Translations under genes and position numbers: made by a program | The notes under the pieces: generated by a model | The model's input: only the letters and a program-made list of their open reading frames with translations | Databases searched by the model: none | Told to the model about the DNA's origin: nothing | Origin: Patagioenas fasciata | Lineage: Eukaryota; Chordata; Aves; Columbiformes; Columbidae | Length of the DNA stretch: 64,000 nucleotides | NCBI RefSeq assembly: GCF_037038585.1 | Contig: NC_092523.1 | Location: forward strand, 45,339,501-45,403,500 | Direction: 5' to 3' | In this document: positions 1-14,800 of the stretch, one piece after another | Numbering within the stretch: position 1 is the stretch's first letter | How the letters are laid out: every line of letters starts with the position of its first letter

Positions 1-3000
1 ACTAACATCCTGTGTTACTTTTGACAAATCAAACTGGTTTTATTTGTAGACTGAAAATATTTTTGCCTCCTCATAGAAATATTAGGATGATAAAGTTTTG
101 AATGACAAAGGTATTATTCTTTCATTGATGGAGACCACAAATTTCACAGCTAAGAAACAACAGCTTTATCAACATCCGAAGTTCAAGTTAAACAGCCAAG
201 ACTTTTTGTTCTATCCTAATATTGAAGGGAAGAATACGCTTTCTAGTGTTTCTCCTACTTGAAATTCATTAGCTATTTCAAATTTTGGATAAGACAGTTG
301 GAGGGTTTGTATGTTTGCTTCTTCTGGTATTTTTCCATAGTTTGAACAGGAAATCACGTTTAGATTATTCCAAATTAGGATTATTTAAAATATTATTTAT
401 CTCTATAAGCCACGCTTACTGTATTTGACGGAAATGCTGCCTATATTACGATAAGTTTGTTCAGGAGAATCTAGTATCTCATACTGCTTGCCCGGAGTAA
501 TCAGTTTTTGCACATGCAGCATTCTAATGCATTCAGCATCAGGCTTTCGAAATAGCTTCTATAAATACACCTGATCAGCATGTAATGCAACAAAACACAG
601 CATTTTGGAGCATACGGCATGCAAAGCAATGAAGTCAAGGGCATGCCTAGATCTCAGCTGAGGCATACCACCTAGCTTGTTCTGTACCACTTATTTAACC
701 ATATGGCTCATTCTAGGTGGCAAGCCACCATCAAAGCATAGGTGTGTGTTCTCTCACTTGAATTCATTACCCATGTGACAAAAAGCTGAAATCAGCTCTT
801 CAATCCATTGTATAAACTTATTCAGTGTTTACTACAAGAAACAAACAGAAATTCCATATAACACCTGTGTATGACAAAATACTGAATTACAGAGAGTACT
901 GTTTAAAAACATTTCCCTTTGGAGAACAAGTCTTGATCTAAAGCTCATTGACAGTGATGTAAACCCCAGAACAGGGATGATGCATTTAAAATGACAGATT
1001 TACAGTGTCTGACCAAGAGCTCCAACTTCCTCTGACACAAAGTCATCAGCATGGACTCAGTATCTCATTTATTCTGGCTCGCTTGTCAGTGAAGAGGACC
1101 TGAAAATTTCAGCTTGCAGGTTTTCTCCAGTCTTGGCTCTTCCAAGGTTCTTATCCCACAACTGTTCCGTGTGTGAACTAGATCCTCTCCATTAACACAG
1201 TCTTTGTGCCTTGCTTTCCACCTGGCTAGAAGCTATCTGTTCCAAGAAGTCTTCTGAGCTTATTAGGCTTCTTCCACTAAAAGACCACAAATCAACAGAA
1301 AGGCTTCTGTATTTCAGCCAAACACTACCAGTTTCTTACAGTATCACAGGTACCCTCTAATGTTTCATAAATCAGAGAAGGCTCAAACAGATAAAGACTT
1401 TTTTGCTGCTCTCTATCCTACGGCAAGCTAGAAATGTTGTACATCATCCAGCTGAACCTATTGCATAAACCAGTACTGGGATGTTTTTTTTTTTTTTCCC
1501 CAGTTCTTTCACCTTTTCATCAAGCATCCCTTTTTAGACGTACTGTGAAGTGCCTTGCCCTGAAAATGAGAAGTGCCTCAGTTCATCCTCTGTGAAACAC
1601 AGAAAACAGATATAGCCTATTTCAGAGTTGTCCTGAGCAGAGTTGACGTTTCAGTACCTGAAATTATCACTGGAAATATTTGCAAGAGCCACCATTTTAT
1701 TATGCAAACATATGAAATACAGTAACAGCTTAATCTTATTCTCATTGGAGTCATTGGAAGTTTTGCTATTTACTGAAACAGGAAGCAGATCAAACACAAG
1801 AAGCTCAATAATGCAAGCTCACTCACCACTGTGCAAATAGCACTTGATTAATTCAAGGTACCACTGTAACATACAGAACGGCTCTGTGCAGGAAAAAGTG
1901 AAGTCTCACTCTCCACAGGGTTGGAAAACATTTCTACCACAGAAACCCTGGGAGCAATTCTATCATTGTGCCTCACTTTGCAAGTGCTGGTCAAAGAGCT
2001 ATAGGATGGGGCTCTGTGCCCAACACACCCTTATCCGTCAGGGCTCAAGTCCCCACACAACTCACCACCTTCCAGACACCCAAGTAAATCCCACTGAAAA
2101 TCTGGTTCTCCACACTGAAAGCGATGACTATGCAGCTGTGAGTTTACAGCGTCAGGCAGAGCAATTCCATCCACAGATATATTTGTTTTTAATGAATCCA
2201 GAAAAAAGTTGCATTTTTATGGTCTTTAGCTTTACCAAGATATTTTATGTAACAGCAAGAATGAATTTTTTTAGACAACCATAAATAACAGGGGAGATAA
2301 TGAACATTTTGCTGCTATCTTCTGTCAAATAAATGCTAGTCAAATACCTCATCAACCCTTACTATGGAGACAGACTGCCAGAATGGCAGAGAAATTTTGA
2401 ACCTTTATAAGACACTCTAACCATATGTCTTGATCAATTTATATGCAGATCCCTTCCCTCAGTAGAACTTTTTTGCACCAACTGTTAGCCCATATTGTTG
2501 AACTGAAGCCAGTACAACTGGCATGAATACAGGAACTGTTCCCTTCTAATTTGAACGGTGATAAAAATGCAAATCAAATAGAAGTATATTTTATAGCAGC
2601 ATGCAAGTTTTACATGTAGCTGGCAAATAATTAAAAAAATGCATTTAAAAAAAGTATATTCAAAAAATACAAGAACTAAAGACCAAAAATTATAGTCAAC
2701 TGATTGCAAATGTAAATATAAATCATATAGTCCCTTAAAAGTTGACATGAAAAAGAAGAAGGGGAAAAAAATATGAAGGAAGAAAACCAAAGGCTGCTGA
2801 AGTCAGAAACGAGGCACAACTTCCCGTCCTTTTCTGCTTAATACAGTATCCTGAGGCTTAAAGTCACCACCTTATATTGTCTTGGAAGGCATTTAAGTAG
2901 AAAACTGTGCCAAGAACAATTATGCTATCCTAACACAAAAACCTGTTTTGTTTTCATGACTATTAAATCTGTATGCAATGCATAAGATATGTGTTTTGTA

Positions 3001-6000
3001 TATTCAAAAGACAAGTGAAAAATGTTTGCAAAGGGACTACTTTTTATTTGTTTTTAATTACTTAGGTAATTCTGGCATATACTAAAACAATGCAGACATA
3101 TTGTTGATTATATAGATGATGATGTCAAAGAAAGTATGCATTTTTTTGTGCTTAAAAACACAAAATATTTTATATTCCTTTTGTTACTAGTTTAAATAAG
3201 GTAGAATGTGCTGTAAAATACGATAGTTAGAGACTTAGCAGAAAATTAAAAATTATTTGCTGTAAGTAACTCCAATTACATAGGCTTTCAGAGAAAAATA
3301 ATATAGTATTCCACAAAATGCCAAAATAGATTAATAACCCTCAGTGTAAAACAAATATTCAGAACAATATGAAGCAGGGATACCACATAAAAGGCTAAGC
3401 AACACCGTTGATGGCAAAAGGTTTAACCTGCTTCACATAAATATGGGAGATAAATGTGGTTTTTTATGTAACTACTCACAGCTTTCCTTCACAAATTCAA
3501 ATGACAACCATGAAAGTCAAATTTTGAGCAAGCATGTATAAGTACCCTAGGCAAAGGATATCTCAAACTTTATTTACCTTTTATGTAAAAATGTGACTTG
3601 GTCTGTGTTTATCACACATACTCCATTAAAAAGCTTACTGTCTCAGATTCATTTTGGGGGATACCAACTCATCCTGTGAAACTGCATTAAAATGATGATT
3701 TAAAGAACGATTTATTCAAAGAATGGTGGAATAGTTAATTTTCTTTTACTTTCAACTTCTTAGTTTGCCTTTTTTATTTTTTCAGTACTTTCTATTATTA
3801 CCATGGTAGCACTGCAGAAAGTGTTGAGTTCTAAGCTGTTCATACAGACAACTTCTTGATTGGATTCAAAAAACTTCCTACTAGTTTTATACAAAATCAC
3901 AGTAGCAGAGATGACTTAAGACTGTAAAAATCTTCTCAGCTAAGTCATCCTTCTTCCAGGGCAGGACCACGTTTCTCCTTCTAGACAACTGCACCAATCA
4001 TGAAGGAGTCTCACGCCCACCATGGGAGCTAAGCAATGAAAGCTGCAACATTGAATTACAAACTGCATTAAATTTCTCTTTAGGCTCTAACATAGAAATG
4101 AAGGGGGTTAAGTTCACCAGAGCATGCCCTTGTTGGGAGGTTTTAAAATACACATTAACTTTATGACTTTTGCTAAGCCATACTAATTTTCATGGGGTAT
4201 GTCTGCATAGGCAAGCTCAGAGTTTCAATCACTGCAAAAAGAAAGTCTTTTAACCTGCACATTATCATTAATGGATGCCAAGTTGCAGTTACTGCACAGT
4301 ATCAGCAACACCTTTTACAAGGTGGGCTTTTATGTTTAAGCCCTCAGTAGCATTTCATAGAGAGGTATTTGGAAAAAAAAAAATCCCCTTGCCAGTACCT
4401 CAAAATAATGGGTATCTTTAAAAAAAAATTCTAAGAACGTGTATTTATAGAGCTATTACCAGCTCAAATTGTACCCGAATTAATAACACTCTTTTGATTA
4501 TGACAGCACAACTCTCATGTGAACACAGCTATTCTGGAATACTCTGCAAGAAATAAAGCCTTCACTACAAGTAAAAAAAAAATTAGCCGAAATATTCGAC
4601 TTGCTTTCAAAGACTGTAATAAAGGTCAAACAGTCATTATACTAATTAGTGGACTAAAAGTTAAATCAATACAGTATAGCGTAGATCAAAGAAGGCTTGT
4701 GCCCTAATGTTCTCACAGCCGACTGTACAAAATTCTATGTGTTCTATTTTTTTCAGTACCATTAGATGTACGTTATACTTATCTGATTCCACAGTGTGAG
4801 GATGTTCATGACAAGAGCGAGTGAGCTAATATAACTTTCTATAAATAAAGAAGAAGCCAGAAAATGCAAAACTGTTAATTGCAAGTGGAAAGCGGGAGGC
4901 AGATGAAACAAGAAAGAAATGAGAAAAAAAAAAAAAGAAAAAAGAAGGAATAATTTCTGTGAAAGGTAAAGGCAAAGCCAAGAAAAAGCAGCTGCAAAAT
5001 AATAACTGGAAAAGTGTGATTTATTCAGTAAAAGGACTTCATTGCACAGACCTTGCTGTTTTCTCATGCCAAACAGCTTACCCATTGAAGGTGTCCCTTT
5101 TCTCTTTCAGTACTATAGCTAGAAATAATGCTGTGTCATTGCTGACAAGCTGCTGTTCTCAGAGGTGTTCTTCAACTCAAAGTCCTACATACACTGCTTT
5201 CCTGTCTCTCTTTAACATGGCATAACCTCAACCACTCCCAGCTTCAGCACCAAAGGTTGCATAGTCCTACAATTCTTTGTCCCTTGAATGGTTAAATACA
5301 TTGGCAAATGGCATTTGTAATAATCTGAAACTGTGCGGAACTTGTACTATTTGGCACTCATATAATATCAAACACAGGGAAGTAGCATCTCTGCTTTGCA
5401 ATACAGGAAAAGACTGGTCTGCATCATGATGTCACACTAGCAGATTAAGTGAGGCACCCACATCAGAGAGACTTCCCTTCATGTTAAAAGGCCTGGAATA
5501 TGTCATTGGAAAACCAATTCTATTTAACTAATGTAATGACTATAGTGAACCACCGTTACTATAATGAACGATATAATCTTCAGTGGAGAACCATCTTCTA
5601 TGCATGGCACATTTCAGTCTCATTTTAATAAAAATGGAGGCATTGTTGAGTGGTTTAGCTGAGTGGCTTCAGTGGAAAAAAAAAATCGTATGTGTACTGG
5701 GAACAGAATTAAGATCGAGAAGAGCAAGTATTTCAGGAAAGCCTATCTACCTGTGATCTGATCCCTTGTAATAAGTTCACATAAGGTACTAAATGCTCAA
5801 TCCAAATACTGGCAGGTCAGTCAGAGGAGAAAAGCAATCTTTTTTCATGGTCCTTTGGGAAGACAGGGCTTGCAGTGAATTTGGTGCTTTCTGATATATT
5901 GCCTATACTCTAAAAAAAAAAGTATTACATACTTAAAGGACCTACAGAAACTGAAATCATTGTGAATGATAGCCTAGTGCGTGGCAGTCTCACAAAGGAA

Positions 6001-9000
6001 CCCATCAAAGCTCTTTACATCCCAGCTTGCAAGCTGTGAGTTGGCAGAGTATACCAGCTTTTACCAAACCACAGCAAAATGTAGATCACTTTTGACTTTT
6101 GAGCAAGCTAATGACAAGAAGAGGCCATTAGGTCAGATGAAAGCAGTGTGAAAGCAGAAAGCAGCTAAGGGCATCAACCCTGTTAAATAGCATAAGAAAT
6201 GTTAAACTCCTTGTCAAGATTTTTATTTACATGAGCAGAAATTTGCAATGAGTCTACAAAAACTACAAAACTGGGAAAAGGAAAAGGAGAGCAATGACTA
6301 GTCTTGACTAGTGTTCTCAACACAATTTTCCAAAATGTAAAGACTGTATCACCCTTTAATCCAAAGTAAAATACTACAATGACAGTAAGGATATAGCATC
6401 AAATGCTACCTCACAAGAAGACCTTTGGGCAGCATACTTACAGATAGAAACTCCGGTGACATATACATTGAGAAAACTAAAACCAATGCAGCAACATTAT
6501 ACTCAGATTTAAAATAGAAGTATCCATTGCTTCATTGTCTGACATTCTATTAGTATGCATGTGGCAGCACTGCAACATTTCTACTGATCATCTTCTTGGC
6601 AAACCACTAGCTTCTTCAATGCCAAGACTACAGTACATGATCTTAGAGATATAAATGTATGACCTTAAAGCAAAATATATTCTGGAGAGAAATTCCTGTG
6701 TGAGATGTTCAGTCACTCAATTTTCTAGACAGACAAAATGCAAAGAGAAAAAACCTATGGAGATGTGTACTTGCTATTACAAAATACCTGCTGGTAAATA
6801 AACCAGCAGAAAAACAGAATAAATGAGGCTCTCTCAAGGAAAATCTGTCCAAATATTCTGGAACATATGGGCAACTGATCTATTTAAATTTAGAGGAAAT
6901 CAATGACCGTCGATTTAGGTAGCTGATTAAAGTAATTTAACAGGTGCACCTTCTGCTCCTCTTTCACATATCACCATCACAGGTTGAATTCTGACCATTG
7001 GGTCAAGATTATGTGGAATATATTCGTAGCTTTAGGAGGGAGAGAAGCTTAACAATTAAAGCACCTATTGCTGATGTGATATCCAGGAACACAGATTTGA
7101 CACATGTAATTCAAGCCCAGTTACAAAGAGTAATACTAAGAGGATGGGATTGGTTGGCTTTTTTTTTTTTCATCTCTCTATTCTGTTTTACAGCCTGCTC
7201 TGTCTTTAGTGATCCTTGTGAAACTTTTAAAGTAGCTTCTTTTTAAAGAGGAGGAAGTAAAAATTAATTTCCCTAAGAGAGAATTATTATTGGTGGAGGT
7301 TTAACATTGGGTTTGTTGAGTCTAAAAATGGAACTCAAATTAGCAGAAGACAGCTTGAATTTGTATTCTCTCATCTTAGTCCATCATTTCTTTATAGATT
7401 ACAAAGTATTTCTTTCCTTTGTCTATCTACACACAGGAACCTACTACCCTTCACATCACTATCAATCATATCACCTGAATGAATTAAATTTAATTTTAAT
7501 CTACTCTAATAGATATGGTATCACATCAGGATCATCCACGAAACACAAATCTCATATGAACCCTGACTCATTACACTCCTCTTTACACCACCAGTCATTC
7601 TCTAGAAGTAATATCTCAAAGTACTGCTGATCAAATGAGTCCCATTTTCGTTTAACAAATGTCTCATGATCACTACACTGTTAAACCAGTTTTCAAGCTG
7701 TACTTCATATACAGAGGACGCAAAACTTTGGTTTTAATAACAAGTATGCTATAAGCTTAACTATAGTTGTTATAGTACACACCGAAAGCAAATATTTAAG
7801 ACAAAATATTGCCTTTTTCCCCTCCTGCAATTAGAGAGACTACAGTAGAGCTCCTAACAGTTAGTCTTAAACTGATTAGACCACTGGAGATTTGGTCTGA
7901 ATACTACAGAAAAATGACAACAGATGCTGCAAAAATCAGTGCCTTTGAGCAATTATGTCTCTGCAATGGCAACAGAAACAGAATTTCTGTTTTTTGAGAA
8001 TTTTGTTCAAATACTGGAAGGAGGACAACTGGACAACTGATTAATCGTCTCCATTTACAAATAAATTTAAGCTATAAAAATATTTGAAATTCATAGTCAT
8101 AAATTCAGTTCTATTTATGAATTATGTAACTATTTTTATTTTTAGGATTTTATTTTTCATTAAATAATCATTAATTTTACTAGTATAATTGAAATTGGTA
8201 GCTTGCTATGTAATTTCTTCTGCCAGATGTCTCAGATAAGTTAGTTGATTTCTGACCTTCAGGGACATAGAAACAAGAAGGAAATAATAGCTTGGTCACT
8301 TAGTCAAAGACAAAAGGAATAGTAGCTCCCATTCACAAACCACAAACCACAAACTTTGTTCTGTAACTCCATTTTCAATATGCATATAATTGCATACCAC
8401 TGGATTCACAAGAGCTCCTCATTGATCAAGATACATTTTAGCGTTGCTTCTGCTAACCATTTAACAGTTGCTAAATGTTTAAGTTTCCGGTCATTTAAGG
8501 CCATCTCAGTTTGATAAAAACTTACATGCTACTGAACAAATAATATTCGGTTTCCCCCAAGACTTGATGTACGTAACTTAATCAAACTTTCTGTAATAAG
8601 CACTAGTAATCCAAAATAGAAACAAAGAGTAAGAAGAATCAGGGTGCCATTTAGTGAAGTAATCTTCCCACTCTCTTTTGGACCATAGTCTGTCAACTGA
8701 AGTAACCTGAGAATGTAAATTTTCTTCTACTACTGAAAAGTTGCTGACACAGGAACCAGCTAAGCTCTGTAACTTTCTGCTTTACATTCAGTAATCAAGG
8801 TTAGTATCATAAAATTTACGCTGGCCGACTTTCCACTGGGTCCGTCAAAGACTATTGCTAACTCAATCAGAGGTGTATGGAAGAAGTCTACAAAAATACC
8901 AAAAATAATCAGAGTTCTTCCTAGACAATGAGAAATGGAATCAGAACTACCCATCTGGTTACTTGCAACATCTCCATTAAGACTGACAACCTGATATTCA

Positions 9001-9118
9001 TCACTGATGCACATCCACCAGTAAAACCAGGAAAACACAAAAGTTATTGATGTCAACAAGAATTATAAAGTACTATTCTCATTCATCATAAAACGCACAG
9101 TAACTCTATCATTAAAAT

Positions 9119-9143
9119 GTGAGTCATTATTAAAATGACTCAC
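9119..9143. repeat. Perfect 10 bp inverted repeat containing two AP-1 sites
   Basis: GTGAGTCATT at 9119-9128 and its exact reverse complement AATGACTCAC at 9134-9143 flank a 5-base AT spacer. Each arm holds an AP-1/TRE consensus (TGAGTCA, TGACTCA). Confidence 0.85.
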
Positions 9144-9274
9144 AATCCAGTTACGCATAAACAACATGTGATTGAAACAGAACTCATTCAAAACAAAAGC
9201 AATATTGGTCAGAACAAGAACATAGTTCTGAGCTTCTAAAGCCAAAGGTCTTTTTTCATTTAATTTCATTTTTT

Positions 9275-9335
9275 CATGGGGGTTGGACTAGGTAATCTTT
9301 CAAGGTCCCTTTCAAACCAAACCATTTGATGATTC
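9275..9335 (+). mobile_element. CR1 LINE 3' end fragment (heavily 5'-truncated)
   Basis: CATGGGGGTTGGACTAG, then AATCTTTCAAGGTCCCTTTCAAACC and CATTTGATGATTC, matches the 3' end of avian CR1 elements, which typically read GTTGGACTAGATGATC...GGTCCCTTCCAACC...ATTCTATGATTC. Orientation is plus. Only about 60 bp remain, and it is fairly diverged. Confidence 0.85.
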
Positions 9336-11828
9336 ATTTATATGCAAACCAACCAGTCTTATCATTCTGAAATTTAGGAGGTTGTTAGATTATTAAATTA
9401 TTATTATTTTTTCCAGCCAGTTATCTCCATATTTAGACACTTATTGTTTGTTAGAAGGTATTTGCCCACCCTGGTGGAGATCATCTACCATCTCCATTCA
9501 AAGTATTTTATATTTACAGCTATTAATACTATCATAATGAGAAATAATACCTCCAGACCAGAGGTGAGCATGATCTCATACCTGCCCTTTTCATTCAGTG
9601 TTGCTTTCCTTAATAGTTGCCTGAAACTAAAGGTCTCAATGCTGTGCTTTCAGTCAAAACAATGAGCAGGAAGCCTTCAGCAGAACGTCTTCTTACTGTG
9701 CACAACAGTACCGAAAGAGGTCCATTCGTGAAAGAGAAGAAGCTTTCCCTAGTACAAAACAAGACTCTGTGCAAACCCCTAAGAATCACATTTTTTTAAT
9801 GATATAAAATACATCTAATTCACTTGTTCTTTGCTGCTAGAGATATCTGCTGATAATAATGGAATAAAGCTGGCAAAATCCATCTGAAATTTTACAACTG
9901 CAAAATAAAGTTTTACATTTCAGCTAGGAAGTAAAGGGTTAAGCATCTTACAGATTATACGTTATAGATGGTATACTGTAACTCATGCCTTGGAAGACAT
10001 GTGTTCCATAGCCAGGAAAGGTTTATATTTAAGAGGTTTCTGCAATATTCTTAATTTTACTTTTGTCTTAATTACAAATGAGTTTGTGGTGGTCCTTTTT
10101 ATGTCACCACCCAGAAACTTAGTATTAAATTTAATTTAGAAATATTATTTAAAAAATATATTGAAATTTACATCCATTCTAAAACATACATGCCAGAAAA
10201 AAACAGGTTGTTTGATTTTGTGTGTGTCTTAGTGTGACTGTTCTCCAAAACAGAGGACATACAAGAGTTAATCTGTTATTCAGCACCTGTGCACCTTCTG
10301 GAATAGAATTATTCCTGACTGAAAGCAGTGTAATGTAGTAATTAACAGAAATAAGACAACCTAAGACTCTGGAGTGGGATTTAAGAATGGGGTTGGACAG
10401 AAAAAAGTTGGTAAGACATTAATTTTCTGTCAACTGAAACTTTTTGTTGAAATCGATCCTTCCCCCATTTCCTTCTTCCTTCTCATCCCAAAAGAGAATT
10501 TCTAAGGTCCAATATAGAGTTTCGGGTCACAAACATAAAGAAAAAGGACAGGGAAAAAGGGCAAGTGTTCTGTAATTGGCACTTTAAAATTATACTTCAG
10601 TTCAAGTACCTGAATCACGTAGAGGAGAAAGTAACTTTGATTTTCCCCCCTTTCATACAAATGCTCTAACATACTTCTCTTTCCCTTCAACCTCTCTTCC
10701 TTCCTCCTGCCTACTTCTTTCTCCACCTCTTCAACTTTCTCTGTCTTTTTTCCTTACCCATAAGAAATTTCTGATGGATTGTTTTCCCTCATTTATTAGA
10801 AAGAAAACTAACGTCAAAACAATGAATTTTTCTGTCAAACAGAATTATTGCTTTCTCACCAGCCCTTAGGATATCTAGATTCATTTCCAGCTCTGCTGCA
10901 GACATTCTTTATGACCTTGAGTAAATAATTTAATCTCCCTTCACCTCTCTTTTGCACTACATGTGAAAAGAGTGAAGAAAGTTCTTCTGTCTCCCTTATA
11001 TACTTCAGTTTTGAGCTTTTTTTGGCCAAGGATTGGCACTTATACTGCTGTGCAATGTCTAGTAACATCAACCTGCAATACCTCCAGGGACACACAGACA
11101 CGAATGTCCGGCAAGTAAACACAGACAATGCTGTGCAGTACAAACTAGTTCCCATTTACAGTTGCTGAAGGCTTCTACCATGAAACAATTAGCACAGTTA
11201 CTCAGTGTATAGCAATCACTCTTAATATCTGCTTATAAATACAGAAATACTCACAGGCTTTTGGAACACTAAACGAAGAAGTCTCAAATTAGCAAACCTG
11301 TATACTATAGTAGTCTGATGCAAAAAGCAATTGATAAAAAGGCAGTGTAGTTCAAATTCTTCAAAACTACTGACAGATGCAGACTAATCTAAATGTAATA
11401 TCCCAAGCGCTCTTAACTGCTTCTCATCATCTTCAACACTGCCTCTGTTGCTAGTGTATGATACCCATGAGAAAACTGAAATAATCTGAAATGAATACTA
11501 GGATTTCAGAAAAAGCAATGATTCACAATCAGACTGCAAGTCTTATGTATTTATGGCGTGAGTTGTAATAATGTAATTTCTGACATGACTACACATATGA
11601 TATCTGATTGATAATGCTGTCCATTCAAAATCAGGATCTTTCACATTTGTAATTGACTGTTTCATTCTATGCTGCAAACTGACTGGCAGAAGCATTTCCC
11701 TTTCCATTGGTTCTTCCCTAAGGATGAAAATTTAGACCACACCTTTTATTCCAGAGCATATATACTTTGTTCAACTTGAGCATAAGGTGAACTAAGTCTT
11801 TCAGTAAATAATTTTAAAGGAAAAAAAT

Positions 11829-11850
11829 ACACACACACACACACACACAC
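11829..11850. repeat. AC dinucleotide microsatellite
   Basis: Eleven perfect AC units preceded by an A run and followed by imperfect ACATAC text. It lies in GRIA2 intron 2. Confidence 0.95.
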
Positions 11851-14800
11851 ATACAAAAGACAAAAATACATACACACATGCACCAAAAAGAGAAAAAAAA
11901 AGAAACCAAACACAAACCACACAACACCTAACCCCAAAAAACCCTCAACATTGCATCGAATCACTCAAAGACAAGTCCACTTCAACAATCAGCTCATTTT
12001 TAAAGTCTAGCGGAACACTAGCTTATAATTTAATAAAAGAGTGTCTGTCTTCAGAGAATTGCAAGGCCTTGAAACCTACCAACCATCATTGTAAATGAAG
12101 GACTGGCTGATACTAGAAAACCCTCAAACTGCAGCTTGGTATGAAAAAGCCACTATTCTGTCCAATTTATGTTTCTTCTTGAGGAGAAATATCAAATTCT
12201 AGACTAGAGTTATAGACTACTGACAGTTAAAACAGAACTCTAGACTAATGAAAACAGTGCTGTTCACATTTGGGACTAAATTAGAGCCAGTAAAGCAATT
12301 AATTTCTTATATCAAACATTTTACTCCTGTTAATGCTACATGAGGTAAAGCACTGTAAAGCATGCAACAGAGGAGTGCTCTTAAAATAGCAATGTATTTT
12401 CCTCCCAGAAAAAAGTTTCATGTCTATAACTTATACATGGATTGAACTTGGCAGCATGAGCATCTTAAACAGGCTCTGGGGTTTGTAATGCCACTGTAAT
12501 GCATTGCAGAAGTTAACAAGAATTCCAGAAAAGCAACAGAAAAACTTCACTCAGTTTCCCTGAAGGATACATCACATTCAGAATTCTTTGTCACAAAAGT
12601 GTATGGCCTTTTCTTGATAGCAAAGCAACTCTTTTTTCCTCTTTATTTTAGTGAATTTATTTATAAATCAGCAAAACTGAGAATTAATGCAACATGAAAC
12701 CACAGAACATTGCAACCAGAAACAAGATTTTAGTATGTTACTGGGAAAGCAATGTTATGTCTTTCTCTGGAGATTTCTTTCTATTAAGCTATATGTAAAT
12801 ACAAGGCATTTAAATTTGCTTTGTGTTTTGTAAGTATCTTCTTTTGCACAGGAAGAATCATCTTTTTCATTACTGAAAACATTCATGTGGGAGTACGTTG
12901 GTTCCTATTATCAAATATTCCAGACCAAAGGCCAAGTCACACAAGGAGAATGGTAAAAGAGAAACTTCTGATACCACTCTGTATTAATAATTCCTGCAGT
13001 GGATGGCAGGAATGTTGGTGTGAACTGGTCTGTCCTTAGTTATGTCATGCTGATGAGGTTTGCCCTTCTCGTTCTGCTATGCAAAGAAGAGTTCCAAAGT
13101 GATGCATTCCTGACACATGCCCCCATTCACTCCTGCCTACTACGTATTTCTGACAGATCATCTATTTTGGAAGGGGGATAAACAAAACCTCAGGAGCAGG
13201 AAAGGGGATTTGAAGTCACCTACAATATGCCAGGCGAATCCCTGCTGTTCCAAAATAGTAAATATAATACTGATACAGCAAACAAGATGAGCCCCTACAC
13301 ATTCTCCATCCCCACTGGCACTGGCTGGGCAAGGGGCACCCAAACAGCTAACCACCCTTCCCTTACAAACAAGGTGACCAACTCCAGATTGCCTGCTGCA
13401 AATGGGACCTGGCCTACGCTTTCACTAAACCATGCCTGGACACTGGCTGCAGCTCACTGGTATGGATCAAAACTTGTATTGGTGGTACAGCTGGAGTAAC
13501 TAAGGATATAAGTCCACTAGATGATAGCACGTTTTAAGGTATTTCCAGCAGTCAGAAAAGACTCCTTGCAAATTGCAAATCAGCAGTTTGAAAGTTTATT
13601 TAAAGGTGAAATCAGATAATCCTAAGTGATTACTCATGAAAACTTTATACCGCATCCAGCCAGTTATTCCTTTATAACACATATTCTTTTATATGCAATT
13701 GAAAAAAATTACTTCAAAAATATTTTCAAATTTCACTGTTTGTCTTATTCTTACACTTTAAAAAATAACTTCTGTTTTGGAGAACTCCAAACATACAACA
13801 TCAAGAATTATAGTAAGTCTCCTCAATCCCTTCACACTATACATGCACATTAATTATTTTTTTTAACCTGACACATGTCCCTACTTTAAGACCTAACCAC
13901 TCACAACCTTTGCCTCCTAGAAGCGAGACTAAGGTCATGCTGGGGAGGGGATGAGCTCTCTTCTCCAATGTTACAATCCAGTTTTCAGCCTTTCAATTGC
14001 AAACCAACAGACATTAAATTAAGCTTCTGCTAAATAAGCATAGTCTTCCAAGTTTCAGAACATGAAATTAGAAATTAAAGACAACACAAACCACTACATC
14101 ATGAGCTTCACTTGTCATTGAAAAAAAATCCTTCCTGTACACATTTTCTAGAGTGTGCATAAAGAGTGAACAAATAACCATTCTGTGATCTATATGTTGC
14201 CTTAATCTTAAAAAGTGGTAAATTATCATCACAAGATGGTACACATGTATCTTTTCTGAAGGGAGACATTTGGTTTGTTTCACTTGTTGTCAAAGAGCTT
14301 GTGAAAAGAATTCAAAATATTGAATTAAATGCCATCAAGGGGTTACATTTTTAGAGGAATCAGTAACTGGTAACTGCTACTTTATCAGAAAACAACCACA
14401 ATGCTGATGATTTAATTGAAATGATTTCTTTTTAAAATATAATTACAGCTTACAATGAATTACAACTAGATGTGATTAAAATTAACCATTTCTCAAAACA
14501 GAAACTTCCATGACATTCATTATGAGGGGAGATGTATAGCTAAGGATCCAAAGATAATTGAACTAAGAAGGAATCATTTTAAACACAGAGAGAGGTGAAC
14601 ATGCAGACCTTCACTCTAGCCTGTTCTGTTCAACAAGATTTCTCTTGATTAAGTCATGTTTTCAAATAATCTCCAGAAGAATATTTGCACTGAAGAACAA
14701 TCAGTGATTCAAAGGAAATTCCATCTTGAAAATTGCCAGAATTCCTAGATTTTTTTAACTAATTCTGTTTAGGTCAGTCTGTTGCTATGCTCCAAATTAA

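Noticed and set aside
1643-2284. Two consecutive plus-strand frames (65 and 146 codons)
   Set aside because: Antisense to the GRIA2 intron, with no domain, no promoter and ordinary base composition. Likely chance.
5243-5252. RE1 left half site TTCAGCACCA
   Set aside because: There is no right half (GGACAG) at any normal spacing. A lone half site is expected by chance.
8760-9269. Two adjacent minus-strand frames (68 and 99 codons) that look protein-like
   Set aside because: They are separated by a stop, show no recognisable domain, have AT-rich codon use like the surrounding intron, and lack splice or start context.
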